Both the position numbers and the translations under genes were made by a program. Shown one piece after another: positions 15,111-23,266 of a stretch of 37,111 nt of DNA (position 1 is its first letter; every line of letters begins with the position of its first letter). Source of the DNA: Lentisphaerota bacterium (GTDB lineage: Bacteria; Verrucomicrobiota; Lentisphaeria; Victivallales; Victivallaceae); the NCBI GenBank assembly GCA_015061695.1, contig SUWA01000019.1, forward strand, positions 1 through 37,111, read 5' to 3'. Under the pieces are notes generated by a model, which did no database searches, had not been told where the DNA came from, and saw nothing but the letters and a program-made list of their open reading frames with translations.

Positions 15111-17060
15111 ATGTTCAAAGCGGTAACAGAACGGTTGCGGAAAGTTTTCGAAAAACCGGTCAACAAGGCTATTGATACGGTCGCAGGTCTGTTTTCGGGG
15201 CACGATCAGCTCAATGATGACGAAAAGCAGATCATTGCGCTGTTCAAGGCCATGCTTCCGGAAGACCGTTCTGCCCGCGAAAAGGCAGTTGTACGTTTCC
15301 GGCATGGATTGGAAAAACAGGATATAAATGATCGCAAGATCAGCAATCTGATCAGCTTTCTGCTCCGGGTCGCTCCGGGAACACCCGGGAAAGCTCTGCC
15401 GGTATTGAAAAAATACGACGTACTTCAACAGCAGAATGTGATCAGCAATCTGCTGCTGGTGGCTATGGATCACGATGATTACCGGTCCGATGCGTTGGAA
15501 ATCATCCGGCAGCTGACTGTTGGATTGGAGTGGAGCGAAGAAGAGTTCGACGAAGTTGCCAACCGGATCAGACAAGCTCATTGCGGCCGCGGCCGGATTA
15601 TCCGTTCAGGAACCGGGATCGTGCTGGCGCTGGTGGTGATAGCTGTCTTTGTAATGGTGGCCGCCTGGTTGAGTTCGCTGCTGTTCGGATTGGTGCTGGC
15701 GTACATCTTTTTGCCGCTGGAACAGTTTTTTGAACGCAAATTGCGCAGAGAACCCGGCTGGTTGGCCAAGCTGTTTTGCCGGTTGAACTTTTTGCGGCTT
15801 ATAAGTAATAAGCTCAAGCGCAAAAGTAACTTTGAGCTTTCTGCTGAAGAACTGGAACGGCGCAAACAGCAGGCGATCACGAACAAAGCCACAACATTGA
15901 CCGTGTCGACTGTGGTTGTTGGCGGCGCTCTGCTGCTGGTGGCTCTGGTATTTTTATTAAGCGCATATATCGGTTCTTTGCGGAAAGATTTTGCGGAAAT
16001 AAAAGAAAAGAATATAGCAGCCCAGCTTGAAGTTGAAGCGCAAAAACAAGCAGCTGAAGCCGAAAAAGCTGAACCAGCTGGAAAAACACCGGCTGCACCA
16101 CAAATTGAAGCCGGTTTGTGGAGCGATGAAAATATCCAGCCCCCGGAAGTTGCCGAAGGCGAAGTCAGTGAAGTGCCGGCAGATAAAAAGGCAAACCGGA
16201 ATGATTTCCTGCTGACGATCAGCAATAATCTGGCCGGGATGCTTGACCGTTTGCGACATCAGTTTGAGTCGCTGCCGATGGTACAGAATATCCTCAAAAA
16301 ACTTTCCGATTATCTGGTTGAGGGCGAAGCCGAAGAACAAATTACTGCCATGTTGCTCAAGCGGTCAGGCGGCACATTTGCTTTTATCAGCAATTTTATC
16401 GGCATGTTTGCATCGTTTTTGCTGAATTTGTTGCTGACATTTTTCTTTTTCTCACTTTTTTTGAGCAAACTGGCATCGTTTGTCAACTCCAGTAATGACC
16501 GGAATTTGCGCCCCTCCAGTTACCTGATCCGAACCGTATTCAACGGCAAATGGCTGCCGCAGATGGCAGAAGAAAATCTGCGCGAAGGCGACCGGATTGT
16601 GGGCGAAGTGGTCAATAAACTGCGGATCTGGCTGCGCGGGTATATGACCATGATCGCGATCGACTACTGTGTTTACACAACAGTTTTTGTGCTGCTCAAG
16701 CTGCCCTATGCACCATTGTTGGGCGCGGTGGCAGCGGTAGGAATTCTGCTGCCCTATATCGGGCCGGTATCCAGTGCCTTGCTGACCGTGCTGGTCACGC
16801 TGGCGGTGGGCGGAGCGGACGTAACGGTTTGGCAGATAACCGGGGCTATTGGGGTGTATCTGATCCACAACGGGATCATTGAACAATTCTTCATCTATCC
16901 GTGGATCATTGGCGAGTCGCTGGGGTTGTCAACGCTGGAAACGATCATTGTGGTTTTGCTGGGCGGTATTCTGGCCGGTATTCCGGGGATGATTTTTGCG
17001 TTGCCGGTGGCGTCGGTCGTAAAATATCTGGTACCGCAGATTTACCGGTGCTGGCGATAA
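15111..17060 (+). CDS. AI-2E family permease with extra N-terminal helical domain
   Basis: A 649-residue membrane protein. The C-terminal part is a clear AI-2E/PerM-family core: LPYAPLLGAVAAVGILLPYIGPVSSALLTVL, then HNGIIEQFFIYPWIIGESLGLSTLETIIVVLLGGILAGIPGMIFALPVASVVKYL. Ordinary members are about 350 residues. Two additions explain the excess: an acidic, all-helical N-terminal domain of about 150 residues that resembles TerB-like domains (tentative), and a hydrophilic stretch with an Ala/Glu/Lys coiled coil and Pro-rich tail (about 290-420) between membrane helices at about 261-285 and 422-454. Helices also lie near 166-205. The family exports small molecules or, in some members, acts as an ion exchanger; the substrate is unknown. 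It has GAAGGG before the ATG and lies between purM and a BamE-like lipoprotein gene. Confidence 0.85.
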   Translation: MFKAVTERLRKVFEKPVNKAIDTVAGLFSGHDQLNDDEKQIIALFKAMLPEDRSAREKAVVRFRHGLEKQDINDRKISNLISFLLRVAPGTPGKALPVLKKYDVLQQQNVISNLLLVAMDHDDYRSDALEIIRQLTVGLEWSEEEFDEVANRIRQAHCGRGRIIRSGTGIVLALVVIAVFVMVAAWLSSLLFGLVLAYIFLPLEQFFERKLRREPGWLAKLFCRLNFLRLISNKLKRKSNFELSAEELERRKQQAITNKATTLTVSTVVVGGALLLVALVFLLSAYIGSLRKDFAEIKEKNIAAQLEVEAQKQAAEAEKAEPAGKTPAAPQIEAGLWSDENIQPPEVAEGEVSEVPADKKANRNDFLLTISNNLAGMLDRLRHQFESLPMVQNILKKLSDYLVEGEAEEQITAMLLKRSGGTFAFISNFIGMFASFLLNLLLTFFFFSLFLSKLASFVNSSNDRNLRPSSYLIRTVFNGKWLPQMAEENLREGDRIVGEVVNKLRIWLRGYMTMIAIDYCVYTTVFVLLKLPYAPLLGAVAAVGILLPYIGPVSSALLTVLVTLAVGGADVTVWQITGAIGVYLIHNGIIEQFFIYPWIIGESLGLSTLETIIVVLLGGILAGIPGMIFALPVASVVKYLVPQIYRCWR

Positions 17061-17082
17061 ATAAGAAAGGTTATATGGAACA

Positions 17083-17436
17083 ATGAAAAAGTTTTGGGTA
17101 ATGTTGATGGCTGTCGCGGCTGGGGTGCTGCTTAACGGTTGCGGGTATTTTTCGCAGTACGATAATTTTGATAACTCTGCCCGGCTGCGTACCGGTATGA
17201 GTATGGACGAGGTTCGCTCGATCATGGGTGAACCTCTGGATGCGACTTTTTCCAAACCCGATGTCTGGTTCTATTACATAGAAACCCGCTGGCACGACGG
17301 TCAGAGTACCATCGACGAATGTATGCCGCTGGTTTTTGAAAACGGTAAACTGGCCGGCTGGGGCAAAAATTACTACACTGACCGCGAGCTGAACAAGAGA
17401 ACCTATGAACGACCGCAAATCGACGGTTTGAAGTAA
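17083..17436 (+). CDS. Small lipoprotein with SmpA/OmlA (BamE)-like domain
   Basis: A 117-residue protein with a lipoprotein signal: MKKFWVMLMAVAAGVLLNGC, lipobox LNGC with lipidated Cys20. The mature part opens with RLRTGMSMDEVRSIMGEP, the helix-turn hallmark of BamE-like folds, followed by a strand pair around DVWFYYIETRWHD and LVFENGKLAGWGKNYY. BamE itself belongs to the outer-membrane protein assembly complex, but the fold is shared by many small lipoproteins, so a Bam role is only possible. It begins 22 bp after the permease gene with a weak AGAAAGG upstream and is the last gene before a terminator. Confidence 0.8.
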   Translation: MKKFWVMLMAVAAGVLLNGCGYFSQYDNFDNSARLRTGMSMDEVRSIMGEPLDATFSKPDVWFYYIETRWHDGQSTIDECMPLVFENGKLAGWGKNYYTDRELNKRTYERPQIDGLK

Positions 17437-17478
17437 ACATAAGTCAGCTTGCCTGACAATAATTAAGATTGCAGTAAA

Positions 17479-17521
17479 AGCCGTTGCAAGATCTACAGAT
17501 TTTGCAGCGGTTGTTTTTTTG
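17479..17521 (+). terminator. Intrinsic terminator after the purM operon
   Basis: A 14-base arm (17481-17494) pairs with 17497-17510 around a two-base centre, allowing one G-T pair and one mismatch; the apical pairs may open to a larger loop. TTGTTTTTTT follows. It lies 45 bases after the lipoprotein gene. Confidence 0.85.
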
Positions 17522-17542
17522 ATGCACTTGCATTTGAGATGT

Positions 17543-17656
17543 GAATATCTGAATTATATTCTTGAAAAAAATATTCATCCAGAATATAATTTGGTATTCA
17601 GGTGTTGATATTAAATTTTATGAGAAAAAACAGTGTAAGAGCCTTGAAAAATATTC
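17543..17656. promoter_or_regulatory. ATATTC-rich inverted-repeat cluster before the Lrp-type gene
   Basis: Within 114 bases the hexamer ATATTC occurs five times, counting both strands (17543-17548, 17556-17561, 17571-17576, 17582-17587, 17651-17656), plus a near copy GTATTC at 17594. Two of them form a perfect 11-bp inverted repeat, AATTATATTCT (17552-17562) and AGAATATAATT (17581-17591). Lrp/AsnC proteins bind such AT-rich repeated sites and commonly regulate their own gene. The remaining bases between the terminator and 17713 show no gene. Confidence 0.5.
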
Positions 17657-17712
17657 AGAATGTTTTATCTTTTATATGGAGTTGAATTTGCGTTCAGGAA
17701 GGAGAGAGCAGA

Positions 17713-18162
17713 TTGGATAATACAGATTTGAGGATTCTGAATTTGCTGCGTAATGATGCACGAATGCCCAATGTGGCGTTGGCGAGGGAGTTGAATATGG
17801 CTCCGTCGGCAGTGTTGGAGCGGGTGCGCAAACTGGAGGAGTCGGGCGTTATTCAAGGGTACGATACGCGCATTGATTTTCGCAAATTGGGCAAAAATAT
17901 GCTGGTGTTGATCGATTTGGATACTGATGAGAATATCGGGGAAAGTACAGTCGGTCATGAATTATCCAAATTTCCGGAGATAGTAGAAATTCTCGAAACC
18001 TGTGGCGAACGCTATTACCGACTGAAAGTTGTGGTACGCGATACCGATGAGCTGGCTGATTTAATGTACCGCATCGGCAAGATACCGCTGGTTCGGAAAT
18101 CATATTCGCACTTGATATTGAATACTATAAAAAATGAATTATCGCCTGAAATAACTTTATAA
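17713..18162 (+). CDS. Lrp/AsnC family transcriptional regulator
   Basis: A 149-residue regulator of the feast/famine type. Residues 1-55 are a winged helix-turn-helix (LRILNLLRNDARMPNVALARELNMAPSAVLERVRKLEESGVIQGY) and the rest is the ligand-binding RAM domain. The segment LVLIDLDT...HELSKFPEIVEILETCGERYYRLKVVVRDTDELADLMYRIGKIPLVRKSYSHLIL matches it well. Family members bind amino acids and control amino acid uptake, export and catabolism. The start is TTG at 17713, supported by AAGGAG at 17699-17704 and by the exact family N-terminus; no ATG fits. An EamA-type exporter and a D-aminopeptidase lie downstream, which are plausible targets. It is followed after 62 bases by a pseudopilin gene; AATATT-AA-AATATT at 18170-18183 lies in that gap. 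Confidence 0.93.
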   Translation: MDNTDLRILNLLRNDARMPNVALARELNMAPSAVLERVRKLEESGVIQGYDTRIDFRKLGKNMLVLIDLDTDENIGESTVGHELSKFPEIVEILETCGERYYRLKVVVRDTDELADLMYRIGKIPLVRKSYSHLILNTIKNELSPEITL

Positions 18163-18224
18163 TAAAAACAATATTAAAATATTTTAACAAGTTTCCGGAT
18201 TAAACGTAAAAAAAGGATTTTATT

Positions 18225-18944
18225 ATGAAGATGTACCGCAAATTTACCTTGATAGAACTTTTGGTTGTAATTGCCATCATTGCAATATTGGCTGCTATGC
18301 TGCTGCCGGCGCTGTCGGCAGCCAGAGAACGCGCGCGGAGTGCCAACTGCGTGTCAAAACTCAAGCAGATCGGTCTGGCCATGACCATGTATGCCGGAGA
18401 TAACAACAGCCGGCTGCCCGCTAATGATATACGCTTTGCCGACCCGGATATAACGTGGGGAAACAACTTTAAAAGCTCGGCTGAATATACCGGAATGTCA
18501 GTGCTGATCCTGCAAGGATATTTCAGCGATAATATTACAGGATTCGGCAGCAACGACAATGCCAAAAAGGTGCTTGCCCGTTATTATCAGTGCCCTTCAG
18601 ACAGCAACAATTACTGGAAATCAACCAATCTGGTCAGCTACGGTCGTTACTTTATGACTCCGACCGGTGCTGTTTCCGGTGCGGGATATACTGCTGCTGA
18701 ATCTGCCGGTGCGGAACGCAACAGTTTGACCGGCTCTGCCAATCCCGGCAACAAGATCGTAACGGACTTTGGTTTGCCCAACTGCAAACCGCATACTGCT
18801 GACGGCTATGATGCCAATCATCCGTCGACTATGAATATGCTGGCGCTGGGCGGACAAGTTACCTCTGCCAGTCAGCCCAATAAAACTACAGCCGGCAGCT
18901 CCTGGGCCAATCGCTGGTATAAGTGGATGGATGAACAGCCGTAA
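18225..18944 (+). CDS. Pseudopilin-like protein with prepilin N-terminal methylation motif
   Basis: A 239-residue protein beginning [24 protein letters not shown], a class III prepilin leader with Lys instead of Gly before the cleavage site, then [36 protein letters not shown], the conserved N-terminal helix of the very large pseudopilin-like family of Lentisphaerota. The C-terminal region (SVNM-like [12 protein letters not shown]) occupies the place of the DG(H) motif but lacks it. It would be anchored in the inner membrane with its body outside, and processed by a prepilin peptidase not in this window. AGGAT precedes the ATG. The secreted GH42-like gene begins 20 bp downstream, and such pairing with large secreted hydrolases is a recurrent style in this phylum. 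Function unknown. Confidence 0.85.
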   Translation: MKMYRKFTLIELLVVIAIIAILAAMLLPALSAARERARSANCVSKLKQIGLAMTMYAGDNNSRLPANDIRFADPDITWGNNFKSSAEYTGMSVLILQGYFSDNITGFGSNDNAKKVLARYYQCPSDSNNYWKSTNLVSYGRYFMTPTGAVSGAGYTAAESAGAERNSLTGSANPGNKIVTDFGLPNCKPHTADGYDANHPSTMNMLALGGQVTSASQPNKTTAGSSWANRWYKWMDEQP

Positions 18945-18964
18945 TCAAAAAACGGAGGTACAGA

Positions 18965-21900
18965 ATGAAAAGTGTGTTGATATTTTTATTGACAGCAGCT
19001 TGTTGGAACCCGATCTGGGCAGGGGATTTTTCTGTAAAAAACACCGGAGACGATTTTCAGGTGCTTTATAAAGGCAATGTGTTGGTCGACTCCATAGTCC
19101 ACAAATTTTCCGGATTGGAGAAGCCATACGACCTTAAACGTTCGCATACTGTATTGCCCGATGGACGGGAGGTTTGGAATATCTGGAGCGAGCATAAAGA
19201 GTCACGCTTCCGGCAGGAGATCGTTCTGACTCCCGCCAAAGACGAAGTGGAGATCACTATGCTGACCGAATCCACCGCATGGCCGCGCCACCCGGTGCGG
19301 ATTGGCAATATCACTGTGCCGTGGGATGCTGTGAAAAATATGAGCTATGACGGCAAAACCGGCCGGACAGTCAAAGTCAGAGATATTACCGGGGTACTGG
19401 ATGACTCGATCAAAGATGATTCGTCGATAAAACGCGGAATCAGTTTCCGGCAGTTTGCAGTTTCCGACGGCAAAGATTTCAATATTGTTTTTGATATGAA
19501 TCCGCTGGGCGTGGGCGATTTTGTCAGCGATTATGTGTGGAATTGTATCCGCGGCCAGTGGGGCGTTTATCGGCGCAACGGAAAACTGGTGTTTGAATAT
19601 GGCGATAACTTTGGCGATCGCGGAGCGCATATTGGCGGCAAGATGCGTATTTATGTTGGCAAGCGCGAAGATTACAAGCGTTATCATCATCAGACATTTT
19701 CCGGTTCCGGCGATCCGCTGCCGCCGGTGCGCCTTTACAGTTTTGGCGCTGAAAAGCATGGCGAAAATTATAAACCTCTGGATCTGACCGCTGCAGCCGA
19801 CAAGCAGGATGGTTGGCTGGATAGCGGCAACGCTCAAGTGGTCGGCAATCAATATCCCGGAGTTTACTATTCGGCTTTGGCGGGAAAAAACGGCAGTTTC
19901 AAGTTAAGTGATCTGGAACCGGGGTTGTATATAATCACATTGGGGGCAGGTAATTACAGCAAGCAGGAAAACCGGTTCCGCATCAGGATCAACGGTGAAT
20001 TGCAGACGGATTTTTTCAGCGTTGCGCCGCAGCGCGCAGTGAATGTAACTATCCCGATCTGGCTGGAAAAAAGTGATCGCAGCGCAATTATTGAGTTGGA
20101 AGGCGATTACCTGTTGAGCGTTATCGGGGTGCAGGCGCTGCTGCACAGCAAAGAAGATTACAGTTTCCGGCGCGGCATCTGGGCGGTCGATGGCTTTGAA
20201 CCGTCGGTGATGTACCGTAACGAACATTACCGGCCGGCGGCAGAACTTAAAGCGGCGTCAAGCTCATTCTTTTTGCCCGAACCGGGGAAGGAAACTGCCG
20301 GAAAATTCAAAGAACTTGATTACCCCGTCGCAGTGGAGTCTGTACAGCGTCCCGGCATGGCATGGCGTTACAGCGCCCGGTTCAGCGCCTTGGGCAGCGG
20401 CAATGATTCGTCGCTGAACGAGTATACTTATCAGGAAGACCTCGACCGCCGGATGGACTTTTTGCAGAGCAAAAATATCAATACGGTCATGGTCAACGGA
20501 ATGCTTTCGCGCCACACTTATAAAAAACACATCGACCGGGCTGCAACGGAATTGAAAAAGATCTCGGCGGCGGCTCACAAGCGCGGTATGAAAGTTATCG
20601 ACCATCAGGATTTGACCTTGCTCTGGAACATCGACCAGGGATTCCGGGTTATGTGTGAACGTATCGGCGAAACCGACCGCCGGATGGACGATATGCTGCC
20701 GACACCGCACTTTTGCCCGACCAATCCGGTGCATCGGGAAAAAGCATATCAATATTTTACTGATTTTATCCTCAAAACCGATATTGATGCGTTGATGATC
20801 GACGAAGTGGCGTTCTGGACCCACAACTGCCGGTGTGCTGCCTGTCTGGAAAAGTTTCACGCCGATACCAACTGGTACTATCCGGTCAACGAGCTTGATC
20901 CGCGGTTGAAGGATAAAAATGATCCGCTCTGGAAAGCCTACCGCGAATGGCGCAAGCGCGAGATCGGCTCGTGGTGGGTCGGTTTGCGGAAACGGGTCAA
21001 GGCGCACAAACCGGATTTTTCCTTTGTTGCTTACAATACGCACTACGGTTTCAGCGCCAACTGGGCATCGTTGTCGTTGGGGTTGGATTTGCTGCAGGTG
21101 GGGCGTGGTGTGGATTTTCTGGGTACAGAAATCATGAGCCGCAACGTTCTGGAATCTCACCGCGGGGTCATGACTTACCGCAAGATGAAAAATGTTTTGC
21201 GTTATGCTTATAATGCGCCGGTATTCGGTTTGGTCTATCCCGAGAAACATTGGGATCTGGCCTATTTCGGCTGGGCGCTGAACAATATGAACGGCCAGTT
21301 GACGTGGGAAACGGTCATAGCGCGCCCCGAAGGCAAGAGTGATTACCACGCTTTTGCCCCCGAAAATATGGACATAGCGCGCGCCAAACCGATGACAGAA
21401 GCTCTGTTGCTTTTTTCGGGGCAGAGCCGCGACTGGAATCGTGGTTTCGGTTATCGGCCGGAACTGATGGGGACCGCGCAAACGCTGGAAGAATTGCATA
21501 TACCCTACGATATGATTTCGGAATTCAATCTGAATCGTGAATTTCTGCAGAATTACAAACTTTTGTATGTCGGAGCTTCCGGCTGCTTGTCGGACTCACA
21601 ACTGGCAGCGATCAAAGAATTTGCCGCTGACGGCGGCACGGTGATCGTAGCTCCGCTGGCGGGGATTTTTGATGAACTGGGGAATGTTCGTCCCCGGTGG
21701 GGCTTTGCCGATGTATTCGGATTTGATTATAATTTCAACAAATTGCGCACTCTGTGGGTGAGCAGCATTTATGACCGCAGCGGCAAAGCTACGGGGCTTA
21801 AACAAAAACTGCTCTATTACCGGCCCGATAATTATACAACACATCAGGACAGTCCTTACTTTATCAATTACGGCGGCGCCATGATGCCGATAACTACCGG

Positions 21901-22390
21901 TAAATCCTACGGCAAGGGCAAGTTTATCATGCACCACTGCCTGATGGGGATGAATCTGGCCGAGCCGGAATATACCCCCGGCGACAAGTACACCTTTGAT
22001 TACGATGCAGCTTATGCCGGTATCTTCCGGGACGTGCTTAAACAGGAATTTGCCGACGCGGATTGCGGTTTTTATGCCGATGTGCCGGCGCAAGTGTATA
22101 CGGCAATTTTTCAGGAAGGCGACCGGGTGGTGGTGCATCTGCTCAACGCTTCCGGCAAAACAGTCAAATTCAATGAAGTTATGAAACGCGGCGCTCCGCA
22201 AGTGCCGTTCCCGGAAATCAAACAGGATATGACGATCGCATTTCCGCGCAAAAGTGTAAAAAGCGTTTATGCGGTCAGTCCGGATTACGAAGGGCGGCGT
22301 CCGCTTGAGTTTGAACTGAAAGATGGCCGTGTGACGATCAAGCTGCCCGGAGAATTACTCGAAGCATATACGCTTATTTTTACAGAATAA
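18965..22390 (+). CDS. Large secreted GH42-like glycoside hydrolase (putative)
   Basis: A 1141-residue exported protein. The signal peptide covers about residues 1-20 (VLIFLLTAACWNPIWAG). Residues 20-260 form a beta-rich N-terminal domain; 300-395 look like a carbohydrate-binding jelly roll (FKLSDLEPGLYIITLGAGNYS...FRIRINGELQTDFF). A TIM-barrel region follows (about 450-820), with AHKRGMKVIDHQDLTLLWN, CPTNPVHREKAYQYFTDFI and ALMIDEVAFW, where Asp613-Glu614 is a candidate acid/base, and a CRCAAC pair. Then comes a Rossmann-like region resembling the beta-galactosidase trimerisation domain (about 850-1000; LSDSQLAAIKEFAADGGTVIVAPLAG) and a short C-terminal beta domain. This order is that of GH42-like or hypothetical glycosyl hydrolase families; the substrate is unknown. 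GGAGG lies before the ATG. Confidence 0.72.
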   Translation: MKSVLIFLLTAACWNPIWAGDFSVKNTGDDFQVLYKGNVLVDSIVHKFSGLEKPYDLKRSHTVLPDGREVWNIWSEHKESRFRQEIVLTPAKDEVEITMLTESTAWPRHPVRIGNITVPWDAVKNMSYDGKTGRTVKVRDITGVLDDSIKDDSSIKRGISFRQFAVSDGKDFNIVFDMNPLGVGDFVSDYVWNCIRGQWGVYRRNGKLVFEYGDNFGDRGAHIGGKMRIYVGKREDYKRYHHQTFSGSGDPLPPVRLYSFGAEKHGENYKPLDLTAAADKQDGWLDSGNAQVVGNQYPGVYYSALAGKNGSFKLSDLEPGLYIITLGAGNYSKQENRFRIRINGELQTDFFSVAPQRAVNVTIPIWLEKSDRSAIIELEGDYLLSVIGVQALLHSKEDYSFRRGIWAVDGFEPSVMYRNEHYRPAAELKAASSSFFLPEPGKETAGKFKELDYPVAVESVQRPGMAWRYSARFSALGSGNDSSLNEYTYQEDLDRRMDFLQSKNINTVMVNGMLSRHTYKKHIDRAATELKKISAAAHKRGMKVIDHQDLTLLWNIDQGFRVMCERIGETDRRMDDMLPTPHFCPTNPVHREKAYQYFTDFILKTDIDALMIDEVAFWTHNCRCAACLEKFHADTNWYYPVNELDPRLKDKNDPLWKAYREWRKREIGSWWVGLRKRVKAHKPDFSFVAYNTHYGFSANWASLSLGLDLLQVGRGVDFLGTEIMSRNVLESHRGVMTYRKMKNVLRYAYNAPVFGLVYPEKHWDLAYFGWALNNMNGQLTWETVIARPEGKSDYHAFAPENMDIARAKPMTEALLLFSGQSRDWNRGFGYRPELMGTAQTLEELHIPYDMISEFNLNREFLQNYKLLYVGASGCLSDSQLAAIKEFAADGGTVIVAPLAGIFDELGNVRPRWGFADVFGFDYNFNKLRTLWVSSIYDRSGKATGLKQKLLYYRPDNYTTHQDSPYFINYGGAMMPITTGKSYGKGKFIMHHCLMGMNLAEPEYTPGDKYTFDYDAAYAGIFRDVLKQEFADADCGFYADVPAQVYTAIFQEGDRVVVHLLNASGKTVKFNEVMKRGAPQVPFPEIKQDMTIAFPRKSVKSVYAVSPDYEGRRPLEFELKDGRVTIKLPGELLEAYTLIFTE

Positions 22391-22408
22391 ATTTATAAGG
22401 AGGATGTT

Positions 22409-23263
22409 ATGAAAATTCACATTGTTACCGATATGGAAGGCGTAACCGGAGTTTACGATTTCGATAATCATTGCACCGAAAGCGGCCGTTACTGGGAAAA
22501 AGCCCGCCGCTTGCTGACGTTGGAAGTCAATGCCGCCTGCGAAGGTTTTTTTGAAGGCGGCGCCGATGAAGTTCAAGTGTTGATCGGCCACCATTTTGAA
22601 AGTGTTGACCGCGAATTGCTCGACCGTCGAGCGGTGCTGCTCAACGGCCGCGGCGATCAGCTTTATCCCAACGGGTTGGATGATGATTGCGATGCGCTGG
22701 CCTTTGTAGGGCAGCATGCCAAGGCGGGAACCAGTTTTGCCCATCTGGCGCATACCGGCAATATTTACACCACCGACCAGCGGATCAACGGTCTTTCCAT
22801 CGGCGAATACGGGGCAGGTGCGCTGTGCGCCATGGAATTGGGTATCCCCACGATCTTTGCCTCCGGCGACCGGGCGCTGGCCGCGGAAGCCGAAGCTCTG
22901 ACTCCCGGTGTGGTAACGGTTTACGGCAAATGGGGGCGTCGTTCAGACAATGGTATTTCGCAGAGTATGGATGTAAATACTTATGAAAATTTCAACCTTG
23001 CTTCGGTACAGCTTTCGCCCGAAGTCGTGCGCGAAAAGATCCGTGCCGGCGCTAAAGCTGCCGTGGAAAAACTCTTACGCGAACCTGAAAGTTTCCATTA
23101 CCCCGATATCAAGCCGCCTTATTATCTGGTGCGCGAACACCGGGCCAACAAGGAACAACTGCCGTTTGCGCTGGTTGGAGAAAGCAACAGCATAAGCGAT
23201 GCTTTTAACAGGATGTACAGCCCGGATAATAAGCGTATTCCGCTGGATCAGGTGAAAATGTAA
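22409..23263 (+). CDS. M55 family metallopeptidase (DppA-like D-aminopeptidase)
   Basis: A 284-residue zinc aminopeptidase-like protein. The DppA metal and catalytic residues can be lined up: Asp8 and Glu10 in TDMEGVTGV, His61 in VLIGHHFES, His103 in GQHAKAG, His115 in LAHTG and Glu133 in SIGEYG. The known enzyme from Bacillus is a decameric D-aminopeptidase that releases D-Ala from D-Ala-containing peptides, as in cell wall recycling. There is no signal peptide, so it should work in the cytoplasm. Strong AAGGAGG before the ATG; it starts 18 bp after the GH42-like gene and ends 3 bp before the EamA transporter gene, so one transcript is likely. The C-terminal part is less like DppA. Confidence 0.88.
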   Translation: MKIHIVTDMEGVTGVYDFDNHCTESGRYWEKARRLLTLEVNAACEGFFEGGADEVQVLIGHHFESVDRELLDRRAVLLNGRGDQLYPNGLDDDCDALAFVGQHAKAGTSFAHLAHTGNIYTTDQRINGLSIGEYGAGALCAMELGIPTIFASGDRALAAEAEALTPGVVTVYGKWGRRSDNGISQSMDVNTYENFNLASVQLSPEVVREKIRAGAKAAVEKLLREPESFHYPDIKPPYYLVREHRANKEQLPFALVGESNSISDAFNRMYSPDNKRIPLDQVKM

Positions 23264-23266
23264 GTT

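Noticed and set aside
14018-15166. Minus-strand 382-residue frame
   Set aside because: Antisense to purM, which shows all of its family motifs.
20264-21499. Minus-strand 411-residue frame
   Set aside because: Antisense to the large secreted hydrolase; no recognisable protein features.
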